Positions 44,573 to 53,507 of a stretch of DNA of 64,000 nt are shown here, in pieces (position 1 is the stretch's first letter; every line of letters begins with the position of its first letter). The stretch covers positions 84,978 through 148,977 of the forward strand of contig NZ_RQXW01000010.1 in assembly GCF_003957515.1 (NCBI RefSeq), in the 5' to 3' direction. Source of the DNA: Amphritea opalescens (GTDB lineage Bacteria > Pseudomonadota > Gammaproteobacteria > Pseudomonadales > Balneatricaceae). The position numbers were made by a program, and so were the translations under genes. Below the pieces are notes generated by a model. It saw nothing but the letters and a program-made list of their open reading frames with translations, was not told the origin of the DNA and searched no databases.

Positions 44573-45304
44573 TTAAGCAAAGTACTGTTCTAACTCATCG
44601 GCACCGCCGATACATTCGCCATCGATAAAGATTTGCGGAGTGGTTCCCTGACCACTGATCGCGGCCAGTGAACTGTAGCTTAGGCCGTGGCTACCGAGTT
44701 CAATTTCTTCATAGTGGAAGCCTTTTTCTTGCAGCAGTTTTTTCGCGCGGATGCAGTGTGGGCAGCCTGGCTTAGACAGTACGCTAACTCGTTTAGGCTG
44801 CTCTGCATTCGGGTTGATGTAGTTGAGCATCGTATCGGCATCGGACACGGTGAACGGGTCGCCCGGCAGGTCAGGTTCGATAAACTGTTTTTCAACGACG
44901 CCGTCAACGACCAGCATCGAATAGCGCCAGCTGCGTTTGCCAAAGCCGATATCATCTTTATCGACCAGCATATCCATGCCGGCAGCGAACTCACCATTGC
45001 CATCAGGAATAAAGGTGATGTTTTCCGCGCCTTGATCTGCCTGCCACGCATTCATGACAAAGGTATCGTTGACCGAGATACAGATGATGCTGTCGATACC
45101 CTGTTGCTTAAATACCGGTAGCAGCTCGTTATAGCGCGGTAAGTGAGTGGTTGAACAGGTAGGCGTGAAGGCGCCTGGCAACGCAAAAATGATCACTTTT
45201 TTACCGGCAAATAGTTCGTCGGTGGTGACATCAACCCATTGATTGTGCTGTTGGGTGTGAAAGGTTACCTGTGGGATTTTCTGGCCTTCTTTGTTGGTCA
45301 GCAT
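44573..45304 (-). CDS. Peroxiredoxin-5/glutaredoxin hybrid peroxidase
   Basis: This 243-residue cytosolic fusion has an N-terminal Prx5 domain (about 1–160) with the peroxidatic Cys in PGAFTPTCSTTHLPRY near residue 50. The C-terminal glutaredoxin domain (about 170–243) has the active site KPGCPHCIRAKKLL near 180 and the GSH-binding TTPQIFIDGECIGG. It is the PGdx-type peroxidase, which reduces H2O2 and alkyl hydroperoxides with glutathione. In relatives it often sits next to oxyR; here it is divergent from nhaB and I see no complete OxyR site. A strong terminator follows. Confidence 0.95.
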   Translation of the reverse strand: MLTNKEGQKIPQVTFHTQQHNQWVDVTTDELFAGKKVIIFALPGAFTPTCSTTHLPRYNELLPVFKQQGIDSIICISVNDTFVMNAWQADQGAENITFIPDGNGEFAAGMDMLVDKDDIGFGKRSWRYSMLVVDGVVEKQFIEPDLPGDPFTVSDADTMLNYINPNAEQPKRVSVLSKPGCPHCIRAKKLLQEKGFHYEEIELGSHGLSYSSLAAISGQGTTPQIFIDGECIGGADELEQYFA

Positions 45305-45369
45305 GTTGTTTGTTCCTTAAATGGTCGTCAATTTCAATAAAGTGATAATGCCAAAATACCGGTAGTTAA

Positions 45370-45387
45370 TAAAATTAATTAATTTTA
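45370..45387. repeat. 18-bp perfect AT palindrome
   Basis: TAAAATTAATTAATTTTA reads the same on both strands. It lies 66 bases upstream of the peroxidase start and about 180 bases before nhaB. It may be a regulator site, but such AT palindromes can also arise by chance. Confidence 0.5.
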
Positions 45388-45563
45388 AGGTAGCGATAGT
45401 CAAAAGCTAATCGGTGCCGGTATTTTTTGTTATATGTCTCCTGATTCAAGCCCACAGCTGCTTTCTGTCATGGTCGTTCAGTGCGCAGCAGGTTTACTAT
45501 AGATCCCTTTTTCGGGCTTTTAGGAGAGCAGCTGATAGTCATCATGCTGCTATATATAGGTTT

Positions 45564-47072
45564 ATGAACAGTTTACGCTCTTTTCTACAGGCGGTTTACA
45601 GTAACTTTCTGGGTAATTCACCAGAATGGTATAAAAACTTAATACTGACTTTTCTCGTCGTTAACCCGTTAGTGAATGCGCTAATGGGGCCGGCCGTCAG
45701 TGGTTGGGTATTGATTTTTGAGTTTATCTTTACGTTGTCCATGGCGCTCAGGTGTTATCCCTTGCAGCCAGGAGGCCTGTTGGCGATTGAAGCGGTGGTG
45801 ATGCAGTTGTCGGAGCCTGCCCATGTGTACCGTGAGATCGCCGCTAACCTGCCGGTGATTTTGCTGTTGATGTTTATGGTGGCAGGCATCTACTTTATGA
45901 AAGGGATGCTGCTGTTTGTCTTTACCAAACTGTTACTGAATGTGCGTAACAAGACCCTCTTGGCGCTGTTGTTTGCCTTGATGGGAGCTTCCCTGTCGGC
46001 TTTTTTAGATGCCCTCACCGTCACCGCAGTATTGATCAGTTCGGCGGTGGGTTTCTATGCGATTTACCATCGGGTGGTCTCCGGCTGTTATCCCGATATG
46101 CCGTGCGACCAGTCGAGTGATGAAGCGTTACATGAAGAGCACCGCTTAGAGCTGGATGAGTTTCGTGGGTTTCTGCGTAGCTTATTAATGCATGGGGCGG
46201 TTGGTACTGCGCTGGGTGGAGTGAGTACTTTGGTGGGTGAGCCTCAGAATTTGTTGATTGGGGAAAAGATGGGATGGTACTTCAATGATTTTTTCATAAA
46301 CGTCGCGCCCGTTTCGATGCCGGTCTTGCTGTGCGGTTTACTCACCACGGTGATCTTAGAAAAGACGGGTTGGTTTGGATACGGTGGCCGGATTCCCCAG
46401 CCAGTGTTCGATATTTTGAAAAAGTATGATCAAGAGACTCATGCTAACTGGGGGATGAAAGAGAGAGCCGCACTCTATATGCAATTTGCGGTGGCGATCT
46501 TTCTGATTCTAGCGCTAGCCTTCCATCTGGCTGAAGTCGGGGTCATTGGTTTAACGGTGATTATCTTGCTCACCAGCCTCAACGGCATCACCGAGGAGCA
46601 TCAGCTAGGACATGCCTTCGAAGAAGCCTTGCCCTTTACCGCATTGCTGGTGGTCTTTTTTACCATCGTGTCGGTGATTCATGATCAACATCTCTTTACG
46701 CCGGTCATTGAGGCTGTATTAGCACAGGATTTACGTTATCAACCGGTGATGTTTTTTATCGCTAATGGGTTGTTGTCGGCGATCAGCGATAATGTGTTTG
46801 TTGCCACGGTGTATATCAATGAGGTGGCGGATGCCTTTGCGGCGGGACGTATCAGTCAGGCGCATTTTAATTCGCTGGCGGTAGCGATTAATACCGGTAC
46901 AAATTTGCCGAGTGTAGCAACGCCTAATGGGCAAGCGGCATTCCTGTTTCTGTTGACCTCGGCGGTCGCGCCACTGATCCGATTGTCCTATATGCGGATG
47001 GTCATCATGGCCCTGCCCTACACTATTGTGTTGAGCGTGACTGGCTTGTTGGCGGTGTGGTATCTGCTCTGA
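45564..47072 (+). CDS. nhaB: Sodium/proton antiporter NhaB
   Basis: This 502-residue inner-membrane antiporter has about twelve hydrophobic segments. NhaB hallmarks are [14 protein letters not shown] near residue 15, [20 protein letters not shown] near 140, [18 protein letters not shown] near 222 and [17 protein letters not shown] with [20 protein letters not shown] near 440 (all split for reading). It exports Na+ in exchange for H+ and fits a marine or salt-exposed lifestyle. I chose the ATG at 45564 ([15 protein letters not shown]); the frame is open 150 bases further upstream but without NhaB similarity. Confidence 0.95.
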   Translation: MNSLRSFLQAVYSNFLGNSPEWYKNLILTFLVVNPLVNALMGPAVSGWVLIFEFIFTLSMALRCYPLQPGGLLAIEAVVMQLSEPAHVYREIAANLPVILLLMFMVAGIYFMKGMLLFVFTKLLLNVRNKTLLALLFALMGASLSAFLDALTVTAVLISSAVGFYAIYHRVVSGCYPDMPCDQSSDEALHEEHRLELDEFRGFLRSLLMHGAVGTALGGVSTLVGEPQNLLIGEKMGWYFNDFFINVAPVSMPVLLCGLLTTVILEKTGWFGYGGRIPQPVFDILKKYDQETHANWGMKERAALYMQFAVAIFLILALAFHLAEVGVIGLTVIILLTSLNGITEEHQLGHAFEEALPFTALLVVFFTIVSVIHDQHLFTPVIEAVLAQDLRYQPVMFFIANGLLSAISDNVFVATVYINEVADAFAAGRISQAHFNSLAVAINTGTNLPSVATPNGQAAFLFLLTSAVAPLIRLSYMRMVIMALPYTIVLSVTGLLAVWYLL

Positions 47073-47283
47073 ATAACTTGCGAAAGAGTCGTTGTAGCAG
47101 CGATTGTTGCTTCACCGGCGTGATGATTGTTTGGTTGCGCTGTAGGCGCCGTTGCTCTCTGCGTTCGAAAGCGGCATTGGCTTTGGCGGCAAAATCGGCT
47201 TGCTGATGGCCGCTTAACTGTGTCGGTCTCAGAGTGATTGTGCCGCTGGGGCTATGATGACTGGCTTTGGGTGAACTACACAT
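47023..47283 (-). CDS. Small basic protein, unknown, overlapping the nhaB 3' end
   Basis: The 86-residue frame encodes a hydrophilic, Arg/Gln-rich protein ([13 protein letters not shown] near residue 40, [13 protein letters not shown] near 62). It has no recognised domain. The ATG has an excellent GGAGG four bases before it, which argues for real translation. The last 50 bases are antisense to the end of nhaB. It is downstream of copA on the same strand, with a long inverted repeat between them. I cannot exclude a chance frame. Confidence 0.5.
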   Translation of the reverse strand: MCSSPKASHHSPSGTITLRPTQLSGHQQADFAAKANAAFERREQRRLQRNQTIITPVKQQSLLQRLFRKLFRADTTPPTSQSRSTQ

Positions 47284-47336
47284 AAGACCTCCGATGTTGA
47301 TAGGCTTAGTATCCTCCCTTTGACTGAAATCAGCCT

Positions 47337-47379
47337 GAAAGCCTGTGACAAAGCATAAATATCTCTGTTACAGGCTTTC
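47337..47379. repeat. Long inverted repeat downstream of copA
   Basis: GAAAGCCTGTGACA (47337–47350) and TGTTACAGGCTTTC (47366–47379) pair over 14 positions with one mismatch around a 15-base AT-rich loop. It lies 20 bases after the copA stop codon and upstream of the small basic gene. There is no clear T-run, so it may be a processing or partial-termination stem. Confidence 0.6.
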
Positions 47380-47398
47380 TGCCGTCTGTCTTCTGCGG

Positions 47399-49612
47399 TT
47401 ATGTTCTGGTTGACGGTTTGAACAGCCGTAGTCGGTTGGCATTGGTGACCACGGTGACGGATGAAAAGGCCATGGCGGCCCCTGCGATCACAGGGCTGAG
47501 TAACAGGCCGGTAAAGGGGAATAAAATGCCGGCGGCGATTGGGATACCTAAACTGTTGTAGATGAAGGCACCAAACAGGTTTTGGCGGATATTACTGAGG
47601 GTCGCGCGGGACAGCTCAATAGCATCGGCAACGGAGTGTAGGCTGTTGCGAATCAGTACCATATCGGCGCTTTCAATCGCGACATCGGTGCCGTTACCGA
47701 TGGCAAAACCAACATCGGCCCGTGCTAAGGCGGGGGCATCGTTGATACCATCACCGCACATACCAACCGTGTTGTCCGCCCGTTGTAATTTCTCCACTTC
47801 CTTCGCTTTATCTTCCGGTAAAATACCCGCAATAAAGTTATCCACACCCACTTGGCGAGCCACCGCGGCGGCGGTATGGGGGTTATCGCCGGTGAGCATA
47901 ATGACGTTGAGGCCCGCGCGTTGTAATCGGGCAATGGCGGCGATAGAGTCTGCTCTGATCGGATCAGCGATCGCTAAAATACCGGCCAGTTCTCTGTCGA
48001 GGCTCACGTATACCGGGGTTTTGGCCTGTTCTGCGAGGACGTTGGCTTTATCCACAAAGGCGGAGCAGTCGATGCCCTGCTCCTCCATCCATGCTTGATT
48101 ACCCAAGCTGACCTCAATGTTATCCACAAAGGCTTTGGCGCCCCTTCCGCTGGTGGCTTGAAAGTTATCCACTGCTAATAGATCGACCTGTTGTTCAGCG
48201 GCATAGCGAACAATGGCTTCAGCCAATGGGTGCTCAGAGGCATTTTCTAATGAGGCGGCTAATTGCAGCATGTTAGGCCGATCGGTAAGGATATCGGTCA
48301 CTTTTGGCGCGCCTTCGGTAATGGTGCCGGTTTTATCCAGTACCAAGGTATCTAGCTGTGACGCGGTCTGTAGTGCCTGTCCGTTACGGATGAGAATGCC
48401 GTATTCCGCCGCTTTGCCAACACCGACCATCACCGACATCGGCGTGGCCAAGCCTAAGGCACAGGGGCAGGCGATAATCAGTACGGTTGTGGCGGTGACC
48501 AGCATATATGACAGGGGTGGCTCGGGGCCAAACAGATACCAGATCAGTGCCGTCGCAATACTACAGAGAATGACCACTGGGACAAAGATGCTGGCGACCG
48601 TATCCGCCAGTCTGGATATTTCCGGCTTGCTGGCCTGGGCCTGTTTTACCATCTCTATAATGCGACTCAGGGCGGTGTCGCTGCCGACCTTTTTGGCGGT
48701 GACGATCAGGGCGCCTGATTTATTCAGCGTGCCGGCGCTGACGCGATCTCCGGCCGATTTGCTGACCGGCAGAGGTTCGCCGCTGAGCATAGCTTCATCA
48801 ATGAGACTACTACCCTCCTCCACGATGGCATCGACCGGTATCTGTTCACCGGGGCGAATACGGAGCCGATCACCGGTTTCGACCAGCTCTAGCGGTAGGT
48901 CTACCTCTTTCTCGTTACGGATAACACGTGCGGTTTTGGGTTGTAGACTGAGCAGCCGCTCGACCGCTTCGGAGGTTTTACCGCGGGCACGGATCTCCAT
49001 CGCTTGGCCAAAGTTAATCAATCCGATAATCATGGCGCTGGCTTCGTAATAGAGGTGTCGCGAACCCTCGGGGAACAGCTCCGGAAATAAGACCACGGCG
49101 GTTGAGAACAGCCACGCGGCGCCGGTACCTAGGGCGATCAGGCTATCCATGGTAGCGGAGCCGGTTTTCAATGCGTGCCAAGCGCCGCTGAAAAAGTGTC
49201 GCCCAGGAAATAATAAGATCGACAGGGTCAGCAGGCCGATCAGGCCCCAGATGATTTGATCCTGCGGAGTTCGCACGCTCATATCATCCATCAGCATGCC
49301 GGCGATCATTAAGGGTATACCGATACCTAGGGCGAATAATGTATTACGGATATATTGCTTATATTGGGCGGCTTGTTGCGCTTTTTGACGGGCGCGGTCG
49401 GCGGCTTCATTGCTGGCTAAACGACCGCGATAGCCGATCTCAGACAACACTTTGATCAACTGAGGTCCGCTGATGCTGCCTTCGACATTGAGGCGTCGTT
49501 GGGGAAAGTCCACCGTTGCCTGTTCGACATTGGGGAGCGCATTGATGCCTTTTTCAATTTTTTTCACGCAACCGGCGCAGGTCACGTTCTCTAATAATAG
49601 CGTTGTGGTCAT
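47399..49612 (-). CDS. copA: Copper-exporting P-type ATPase
   Basis: This 737-residue P1B-ATPase begins with a single heavy-metal domain (VTCAGCVKKIE at residues 10–20, C-x2-C). The membrane metal site is CPC in IIACPCALGLATP, the phosphorylation site DKTGTITEG, the HP locus SEHPLAEAI and the hinge GDGINDAPALARADVGFAIG in part. The last helices contain YNSLGIPIAAG and MAFSSVTVVTNANRLR, the P1B-1 (Cu+) signature. It pumps Cu+ out of the cytosol. The CueR promoter upstream and the divergent cueR support this role. Confidence 0.95.
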   Translation of the reverse strand: MTTTLLLENVTCAGCVKKIEKGINALPNVEQATVDFPQRRLNVEGSISGPQLIKVLSEIGYRGRLASNEAADRARQKAQQAAQYKQYIRNTLFALGIGIPLMIAGMLMDDMSVRTPQDQIIWGLIGLLTLSILLFPGRHFFSGAWHALKTGSATMDSLIALGTGAAWLFSTAVVLFPELFPEGSRHLYYEASAMIIGLINFGQAMEIRARGKTSEAVERLLSLQPKTARVIRNEKEVDLPLELVETGDRLRIRPGEQIPVDAIVEEGSSLIDEAMLSGEPLPVSKSAGDRVSAGTLNKSGALIVTAKKVGSDTALSRIIEMVKQAQASKPEISRLADTVASIFVPVVILCSIATALIWYLFGPEPPLSYMLVTATTVLIIACPCALGLATPMSVMVGVGKAAEYGILIRNGQALQTASQLDTLVLDKTGTITEGAPKVTDILTDRPNMLQLAASLENASEHPLAEAIVRYAAEQQVDLLAVDNFQATSGRGAKAFVDNIEVSLGNQAWMEEQGIDCSAFVDKANVLAEQAKTPVYVSLDRELAGILAIADPIRADSIAAIARLQRAGLNVIMLTGDNPHTAAAVARQVGVDNFIAGILPEDKAKEVEKLQRADNTVGMCGDGINDAPALARADVGFAIGNGTDVAIESADMVLIRNSLHSVADAIELSRATLSNIRQNLFGAFIYNSLGIPIAAGILFPFTGLLLSPVIAGAAMAFSSVTVVTNANRLRLFKPSTRT

Positions 49613-49646
49613 GATGTACTCTCATCACAGTATTTATCTACTAAAC

Positions 49647-49677
49647 AGGTTAGAGCTTCCAGCCACGGTAAGGTCAA
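49647..49677 (-). promoter_or_regulatory. CueR-type promoter of copA with 19-bp spacer
   Basis: On the minus strand TTGACC (-35), 19 bases and TAACCT (-10) match the E. coli copA promoter layout. The spacer holds the dyad CTTACCG…GGCTGGAAGCTC, close to the CueR operator with CTGGAAG. The overlong 19-bp spacer is the hallmark of MerR-family activation by DNA distortion. Confidence 0.9.
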
Positions 49678-49932
49678 CTGTTGAGTTGCAATTTAGTGAA
49701 GAAAGCGCGAATCTGTTGGGCAAATAGCCAAATTGAGGCAAGTGCGGACGATTATCATCAATCGAATGATAACGATGCAGTTATCCCCGTCGGGCGCTTA
49801 ACCTTGCGCTTTTCTATCGGTTGCCATGTTACCGACGGTGTTTTCCGTTATGTCGTTAGCGCCTAGTCTTTTGGTCTGTTTGATACCCTCAAGCATAAAG
49901 CGTTCTCGCTTAAGTCATTGTCGGAGCACATT

Positions 49933-50346
49933 ATGAATATTTCTCAGGCAGCCGCTGCCACGGGGCTGACTAGCAAAACGATTCGGTTTTATGAGCAGCA
50001 GGGTGTTATTCCACCGGCGGCGCGTGCGGCAAACGGTTATCGTATCTATACGGAACAGCAACTAGAAGTGCTTCGTTTTATCAAACGGTCACGGGATATG
50101 GGCTTCTCGTTAGAGGAGAGCCGCGCTTTGTTTCAGTTGTCTCAGGACCCGAGCCGTACCAGCGCTAGCGTGAAACAGAAAGCCGAGCAGCAGATTCAGC
50201 GGATCGATCAGCAGATAGAATCGTTACAGCAGATGCGGGCTATGTTGGAAACGGCGGTGAGTGCTTGTCGCGGTGATCAGCAGGCGGATTGCCCTATTCT
50301 TGATCAGTTAAATGGTGTCGCCGATGAGGGTGAACGTTTGCCGTAG
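49933..50346 (+). CDS. cueR: Copper-responsive MerR-family activator
   Basis: This 137-residue regulator has the MerR winged helix (MNISQAAAATGLTSKTIRFYEQQGV, read as ISQAAAATGLTSKTIRFYE), a central dimerisation helix and a C-terminal metal loop. Two cysteines, CRGDQQADCPI near residue 113, are spaced as in the Cu+ site of CueR (C-x7-C), which distinguishes it from the Hg- or Zn-type regulators. I chose the ATG at 49933 because GGAG lies six bases upstream; a TTG at 49918 is less likely. It is divergent from copA, whose promoter has the matching operator. Confidence 0.93.
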   Translation: MNISQAAAATGLTSKTIRFYEQQGVIPPAARAANGYRIYTEQQLEVLRFIKRSRDMGFSLEESRALFQLSQDPSRTSASVKQKAEQQIQRIDQQIESLQQMRAMLETAVSACRGDQQADCPILDQLNGVADEGERLP

Positions 50347-50550
50347 ATAGGGTTACTTGAATCGTTTTCAGTGATCGGCAAGCAGGGAGCCTAAATGGCA
50401 GGTGCTTTTTGCATAAAAACGGCGTCTAATGTTGCGCGGTTTGATCAGAATACGTACAGTAGCGGGCCTTGCCGACAAATCGGTACTTTCATAGACCTGT
50501 ATACTGAGGTCCTCATAGGCCAAATATAGGCCGGTGAATGGAATAAACAG

Positions 50551-51114
50551 ATGGTTGAAAAAATATATCTGAGCGCACAGGATCTGCTTGAAGATTCTTT
50601 CAGGCTGGCGTTGGAAGTCTATAATAGTGGCTTCCGTCCTGATTTTATTGTGGGTGTCTGGCGCGGAGGTACTCCGGTCGGTATCGCAGTACAGGAGCTA
50701 TTAGATCATCTGGGTGTGGATACCGATCATATCGCTATTCGTACATCTTCATATTCGGGTATTGGTACTCGAAATAAAGAGGTGCGGGTGCATGGACTGG
50801 ATTATCTCGTGCGTAATATCAATCAAGCAGATTCATTGCTGATTGTTGATGATGTGTTTGACACCGGATTGAGTATCAAGGCTGTCATCGATACGCTGAG
50901 AGATAAAGCGCGTCTGAATGCTCCCCATGATATTCGAATTGCGACACCCTGGTTCAAGCCAGCTAACAATCGGACCGATCTAGAGCCCGATTATTACTTG
51001 CATAAATCAGAAGATTGGCTGGTTTTCCCCCATGAACTTAAGGGGTTAGATCAAGAAGAGATGCTGGCTAATAAGCCGGGTCTGAAAGAGATTTTTGAGG
51101 AATACGGCATCTGA
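50551..51114 (+). CDS. Purine-type phosphoribosyltransferase
   Basis: This 187-residue type I PRTase has the PRPP motif LLIVDDVFDTGLSIKAV near residue 98 and a PPi-loop VGVWRGGTPVG near 34. SSYSGIG near residue 66 is the flexible loop. The C-terminal hood has PHELKGLDQEE. This resembles hypoxanthine/xanthine-guanine PRTases, but the base specificity cannot be read. The gene follows cueR by about 200 bases and is alone. The upstream gap carries the direct repeat ATAGGCC (about 50515 and 50526). Confidence 0.85.
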   Translation: MVEKIYLSAQDLLEDSFRLALEVYNSGFRPDFIVGVWRGGTPVGIAVQELLDHLGVDTDHIAIRTSSYSGIGTRNKEVRVHGLDYLVRNINQADSLLIVDDVFDTGLSIKAVIDTLRDKARLNAPHDIRIATPWFKPANNRTDLEPDYYLHKSEDWLVFPHELKGLDQEEMLANKPGLKEIFEEYGI

Positions 51115-51203
51115 CATCCTGATCTTATATCAGAGTATCGACATCCCAAAAAGTGAACCCTGAGCGTTGATATGGCAGCGAGGATTTTTCTTTGCTTAAA
51201 ATA

Positions 51204-51232
51204 TCTACAAATGCCAATGAATGCGGTATAAT
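51204..51232 (+). promoter_or_regulatory. Probable sigma-70 promoter of fusA
   Basis: TCTACA (51204–51209), a 17-bp spacer and a perfect TATAAT (51227–51232) precede the EF-G gene. The discriminator is GC-rich (GCCGCGC). The leader to the ATG is about 30 bases. Confidence 0.7.
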
Positions 51233-51269
51233 GCCGCGCATTTTACGCCCCTAACATTCGAGTGAAGAA

Positions 51270-53354
51270 ATGTCTGACTTATCACACTACCGTAACATCG
51301 GTATTTTCGCCCACGTAGACGCGGGTAAAACTACTACGACCGAACGTATCCTGAAACTGACAGGTAAAATCCATAAGACAGGTGAGGTTCACGACGGTGA
51401 GTCCACTACTGACTTCATGGAACAAGAAGCTGAGCGGGGTATTACTATCCAGTCAGCGGCGATCACCACTTTCTGGAAAGATCACCGCATGAACATCATC
51501 GATACTCCAGGACACGTTGACTTCACGGTTGAAGTATATCGTTCACTGAAAGTGTTGGATGGCGGCATCGGCGTATTCTGTGGTTCTGGTGGTGTTGAGC
51601 CTCAATCAGAAACTAACTGGCGTTATGCTGATGAATCGGGCGTTTCCCGTATCATCTTCGTTAACAAGCTAGACCGTATGGGCGCTGACTTCCATAAAGT
51701 TGTTGACCAAGTTGAAAATGTATTGGCGGCTAAGCCACTGATCATGGTTCTGCCAATCGGCCGCGAAGAAGACTTTGTTGGTGTGGTTGACCTGCTAACA
51801 CGTAAAGCTTACGTTTGGGACGATACTGGCTTGCCAGAAAACTTCGTCGTGACCGATGTCCCTGCCGATATGGTAGAAGATGTTGAAATGTACCGTGAAC
51901 AGTTGATCGAAACTGCTGTAGAGCAAGACGACGACCTGATGATGGCTTACATGGACGGCGAAGAGCCTGCTATGGAAGATATCAAGCGTTGTATCCGTAC
52001 CGGTACTCGTGAGTTGGCGTTCTTCCCAACTTACTGTGGTTCTGCATTCAAAAACAAAGGTATTCAGTTGATTCTGGATGCGGTTGTTGATTACCTGCCG
52101 AGCCCAACAGATGTTATTCCACAAGATCTGACCGATGAGTTCGGTGAGCCAACAGGTGAAGTCGCTACGGTTTCTACTGATGAGCCTTTCCGCGCCTTGG
52201 CATTCAAAATCATGGATGACCGTTTCGGTGCTCTGACCTTCGTTCGTATTTACTCTGGTAAATTGAAGAAAGGTGACACCATCCTTAACTCGTTCACCGG
52301 TAAAACGGAACGTGTTGGCCGGATGTGTGAAATGGAAGCCGATGAGCGTAAAGAACTGGATTCTGCTCAAGCCGGTGACATCATCGCTATCGTGGGTATG
52401 AAAAACGTACAGACTGGTCATACACTGTGTGATCCTAAGCATGAATGTACACTTGAAGCGATGGTCTTCCCTGAGCCTGTAATCTCTATCGCAGTAACAC
52501 CTAAAGATAAAGGTGGTGCTGAGAAAATGGGTATCGCGATCGGTAAAATGGTTGCAGAAGATCCTACCTTCATCGTTGAAACCGACGAAGATTCTGGCGA
52601 AACCATCCTGAAAGGTATGGGCGAGCTGCACTTGGATATCAAAGTTGACATCCTGAAGCGTACTTACGGCGTTGAACTGATTGTAGGTCAGCCACAGGTT
52701 GCTTACCGCGAGACAATCACTCAAGCGATCGAAGACAGCTACACGCATAAGAAACAGTCTGGTGGTTCAGGTCAATACGGTAAGATCGATTACCGCATCA
52801 AGCCGGGCGAGCAGAACTCTGGCTTCACTTTCTCATCTACTGTTGTGGGTGGTAACGTACCAAAAGAATTCTTCCCAGCTATCGAGAAGGGTTTCAAGAG
52901 CATGATGGATACAGGCCCACTGGCTGGTTTCCCTGTGCTGGACGTTGAAGTTGAGCTGTATGATGGTGGTTACCACGCGGTTGACTCCTCTGCGATTGCG
53001 TTTGAAATCGCAGCTAAAGGTGCGTTCCGTCAGTCTATGCCTAAAGCGGGTCCACAGTTGCTGGAACCTGTCATGAAGGTTGACGTATTCACTCCTGAAG
53101 ATCACGTTGGTGACGTTATCGGTGACCTTAACCGTCGTCGTGGCATCATCTCTGGTCAAGAAGCAGCCGGTTCAGGCGTACGTATTAAAGCTGACGTGCC
53201 TCTGTCTGAGATGTTCGGTTATATCGGACACCTGCGTACTATGACTTCTGGTCGTGGTCAGTTCTCTATGGAGTTCGCGCACTACTCAGCTTGCCCAGCA
53301 TCTGTTGCTGAAAAAGTTATCGCTGAAGAGAAAGAGCGTAAAGCTAACAAGTAA
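51270..53354 (+). CDS. fusA: Elongation factor G, monocistronic copy
   Basis: This is a 694-residue translational GTPase. G1 is [14 protein letters not shown] near residue 15, with the switch segments GITIQSAA and [12 protein letters not shown], and the [11 protein letters not shown]4 element near 135. Domain IV carries [16 protein letters not shown] near 500, and the end has [20 protein letters not shown] (split in the family as [15 protein letters not shown]). All GTPase motifs are intact. It stands alone with its own promoter and terminator, not in an rpsL-rpsG-fusA-tuf operon, so it is probably the second EF-G (fusA2 type) of the genome. Whether it drives elongation or mainly ribosome recycling cannot be told. 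Confidence 0.93.
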   Translation: MSDLSHYRNIGIFAHVDAGKTTTTERILKLTGKIHKTGEVHDGESTTDFMEQEAERGITIQSAAITTFWKDHRMNIIDTPGHVDFTVEVYRSLKVLDGGIGVFCGSGGVEPQSETNWRYADESGVSRIIFVNKLDRMGADFHKVVDQVENVLAAKPLIMVLPIGREEDFVGVVDLLTRKAYVWDDTGLPENFVVTDVPADMVEDVEMYREQLIETAVEQDDDLMMAYMDGEEPAMEDIKRCIRTGTRELAFFPTYCGSAFKNKGIQLILDAVVDYLPSPTDVIPQDLTDEFGEPTGEVATVSTDEPFRALAFKIMDDRFGALTFVRIYSGKLKKGDTILNSFTGKTERVGRMCEMEADERKELDSAQAGDIIAIVGMKNVQTGHTLCDPKHECTLEAMVFPEPVISIAVTPKDKGGAEKMGIAIGKMVAEDPTFIVETDEDSGETILKGMGELHLDIKVDILKRTYGVELIVGQPQVAYRETITQAIEDSYTHKKQSGGSGQYGKIDYRIKPGEQNSGFTFSSTVVGGNVPKEFFPAIEKGFKSMMDTGPLAGFPVLDVEVELYDGGYHAVDSSAIAFEIAAKGAFRQSMPKAGPQLLEPVMKVDVFTPEDHVGDVIGDLNRRRGIISGQEAAGSGVRIKADVPLSEMFGYIGHLRTMTSGRGQFSMEFAHYSACPASVAEKVIAEEKERKANK

Positions 53355-53375
53355 TTGTTGCTGAGCGTTTTATGA

Positions 53376-53404
53376 GAAGGCCCGCATTGCGCGGGCCTTT
53401 TTTG
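53376..53404 (+). terminator. Intrinsic terminator of fusA
   Basis: GGCCCGC and GCGGGCC pair around a five-base loop and are followed by T6. It begins 22 bases after the fusA stop codon. Confidence 0.92.
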
Positions 53405-53464
53405 TGTCTGGCAGAAATGCCACCCCGTTGATGATTAGCTGATCAAGGGTGAACGCAAGACCAT

Positions 53465-53490
53465 AAAAAAACCCGCCGCGGCGGGTTTTT
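53465..53490 (-). terminator. Intrinsic terminator of cydDC
   Basis: On the minus strand ACCCGCC and GGCGGGT pair around a very short CG loop, followed by seven T. It lies 18 bases after the cydC stop codon. Confidence 0.9.
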
Positions 53491-53507
53491 GACTGTCAGT
53501 GTAGTGG

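Noticed and set aside
45395..45415. OxyR site upstream of the peroxiredoxin–glutaredoxin gene
   Set aside because: Only one ATAG-N7-CTA half is visible; the other three tetranucleotides at the required spacing are absent.
48213..49049. 278-codon frame antisense to copA
   Set aside because: The sense strand has all P-type ATPase motifs; this frame is a shadow.
51795..52748. 317-codon frame antisense to fusA
   Set aside because: It is a by-product of the biased codon use of EF-G. Its sequence resembles no protein and it has no start signal.
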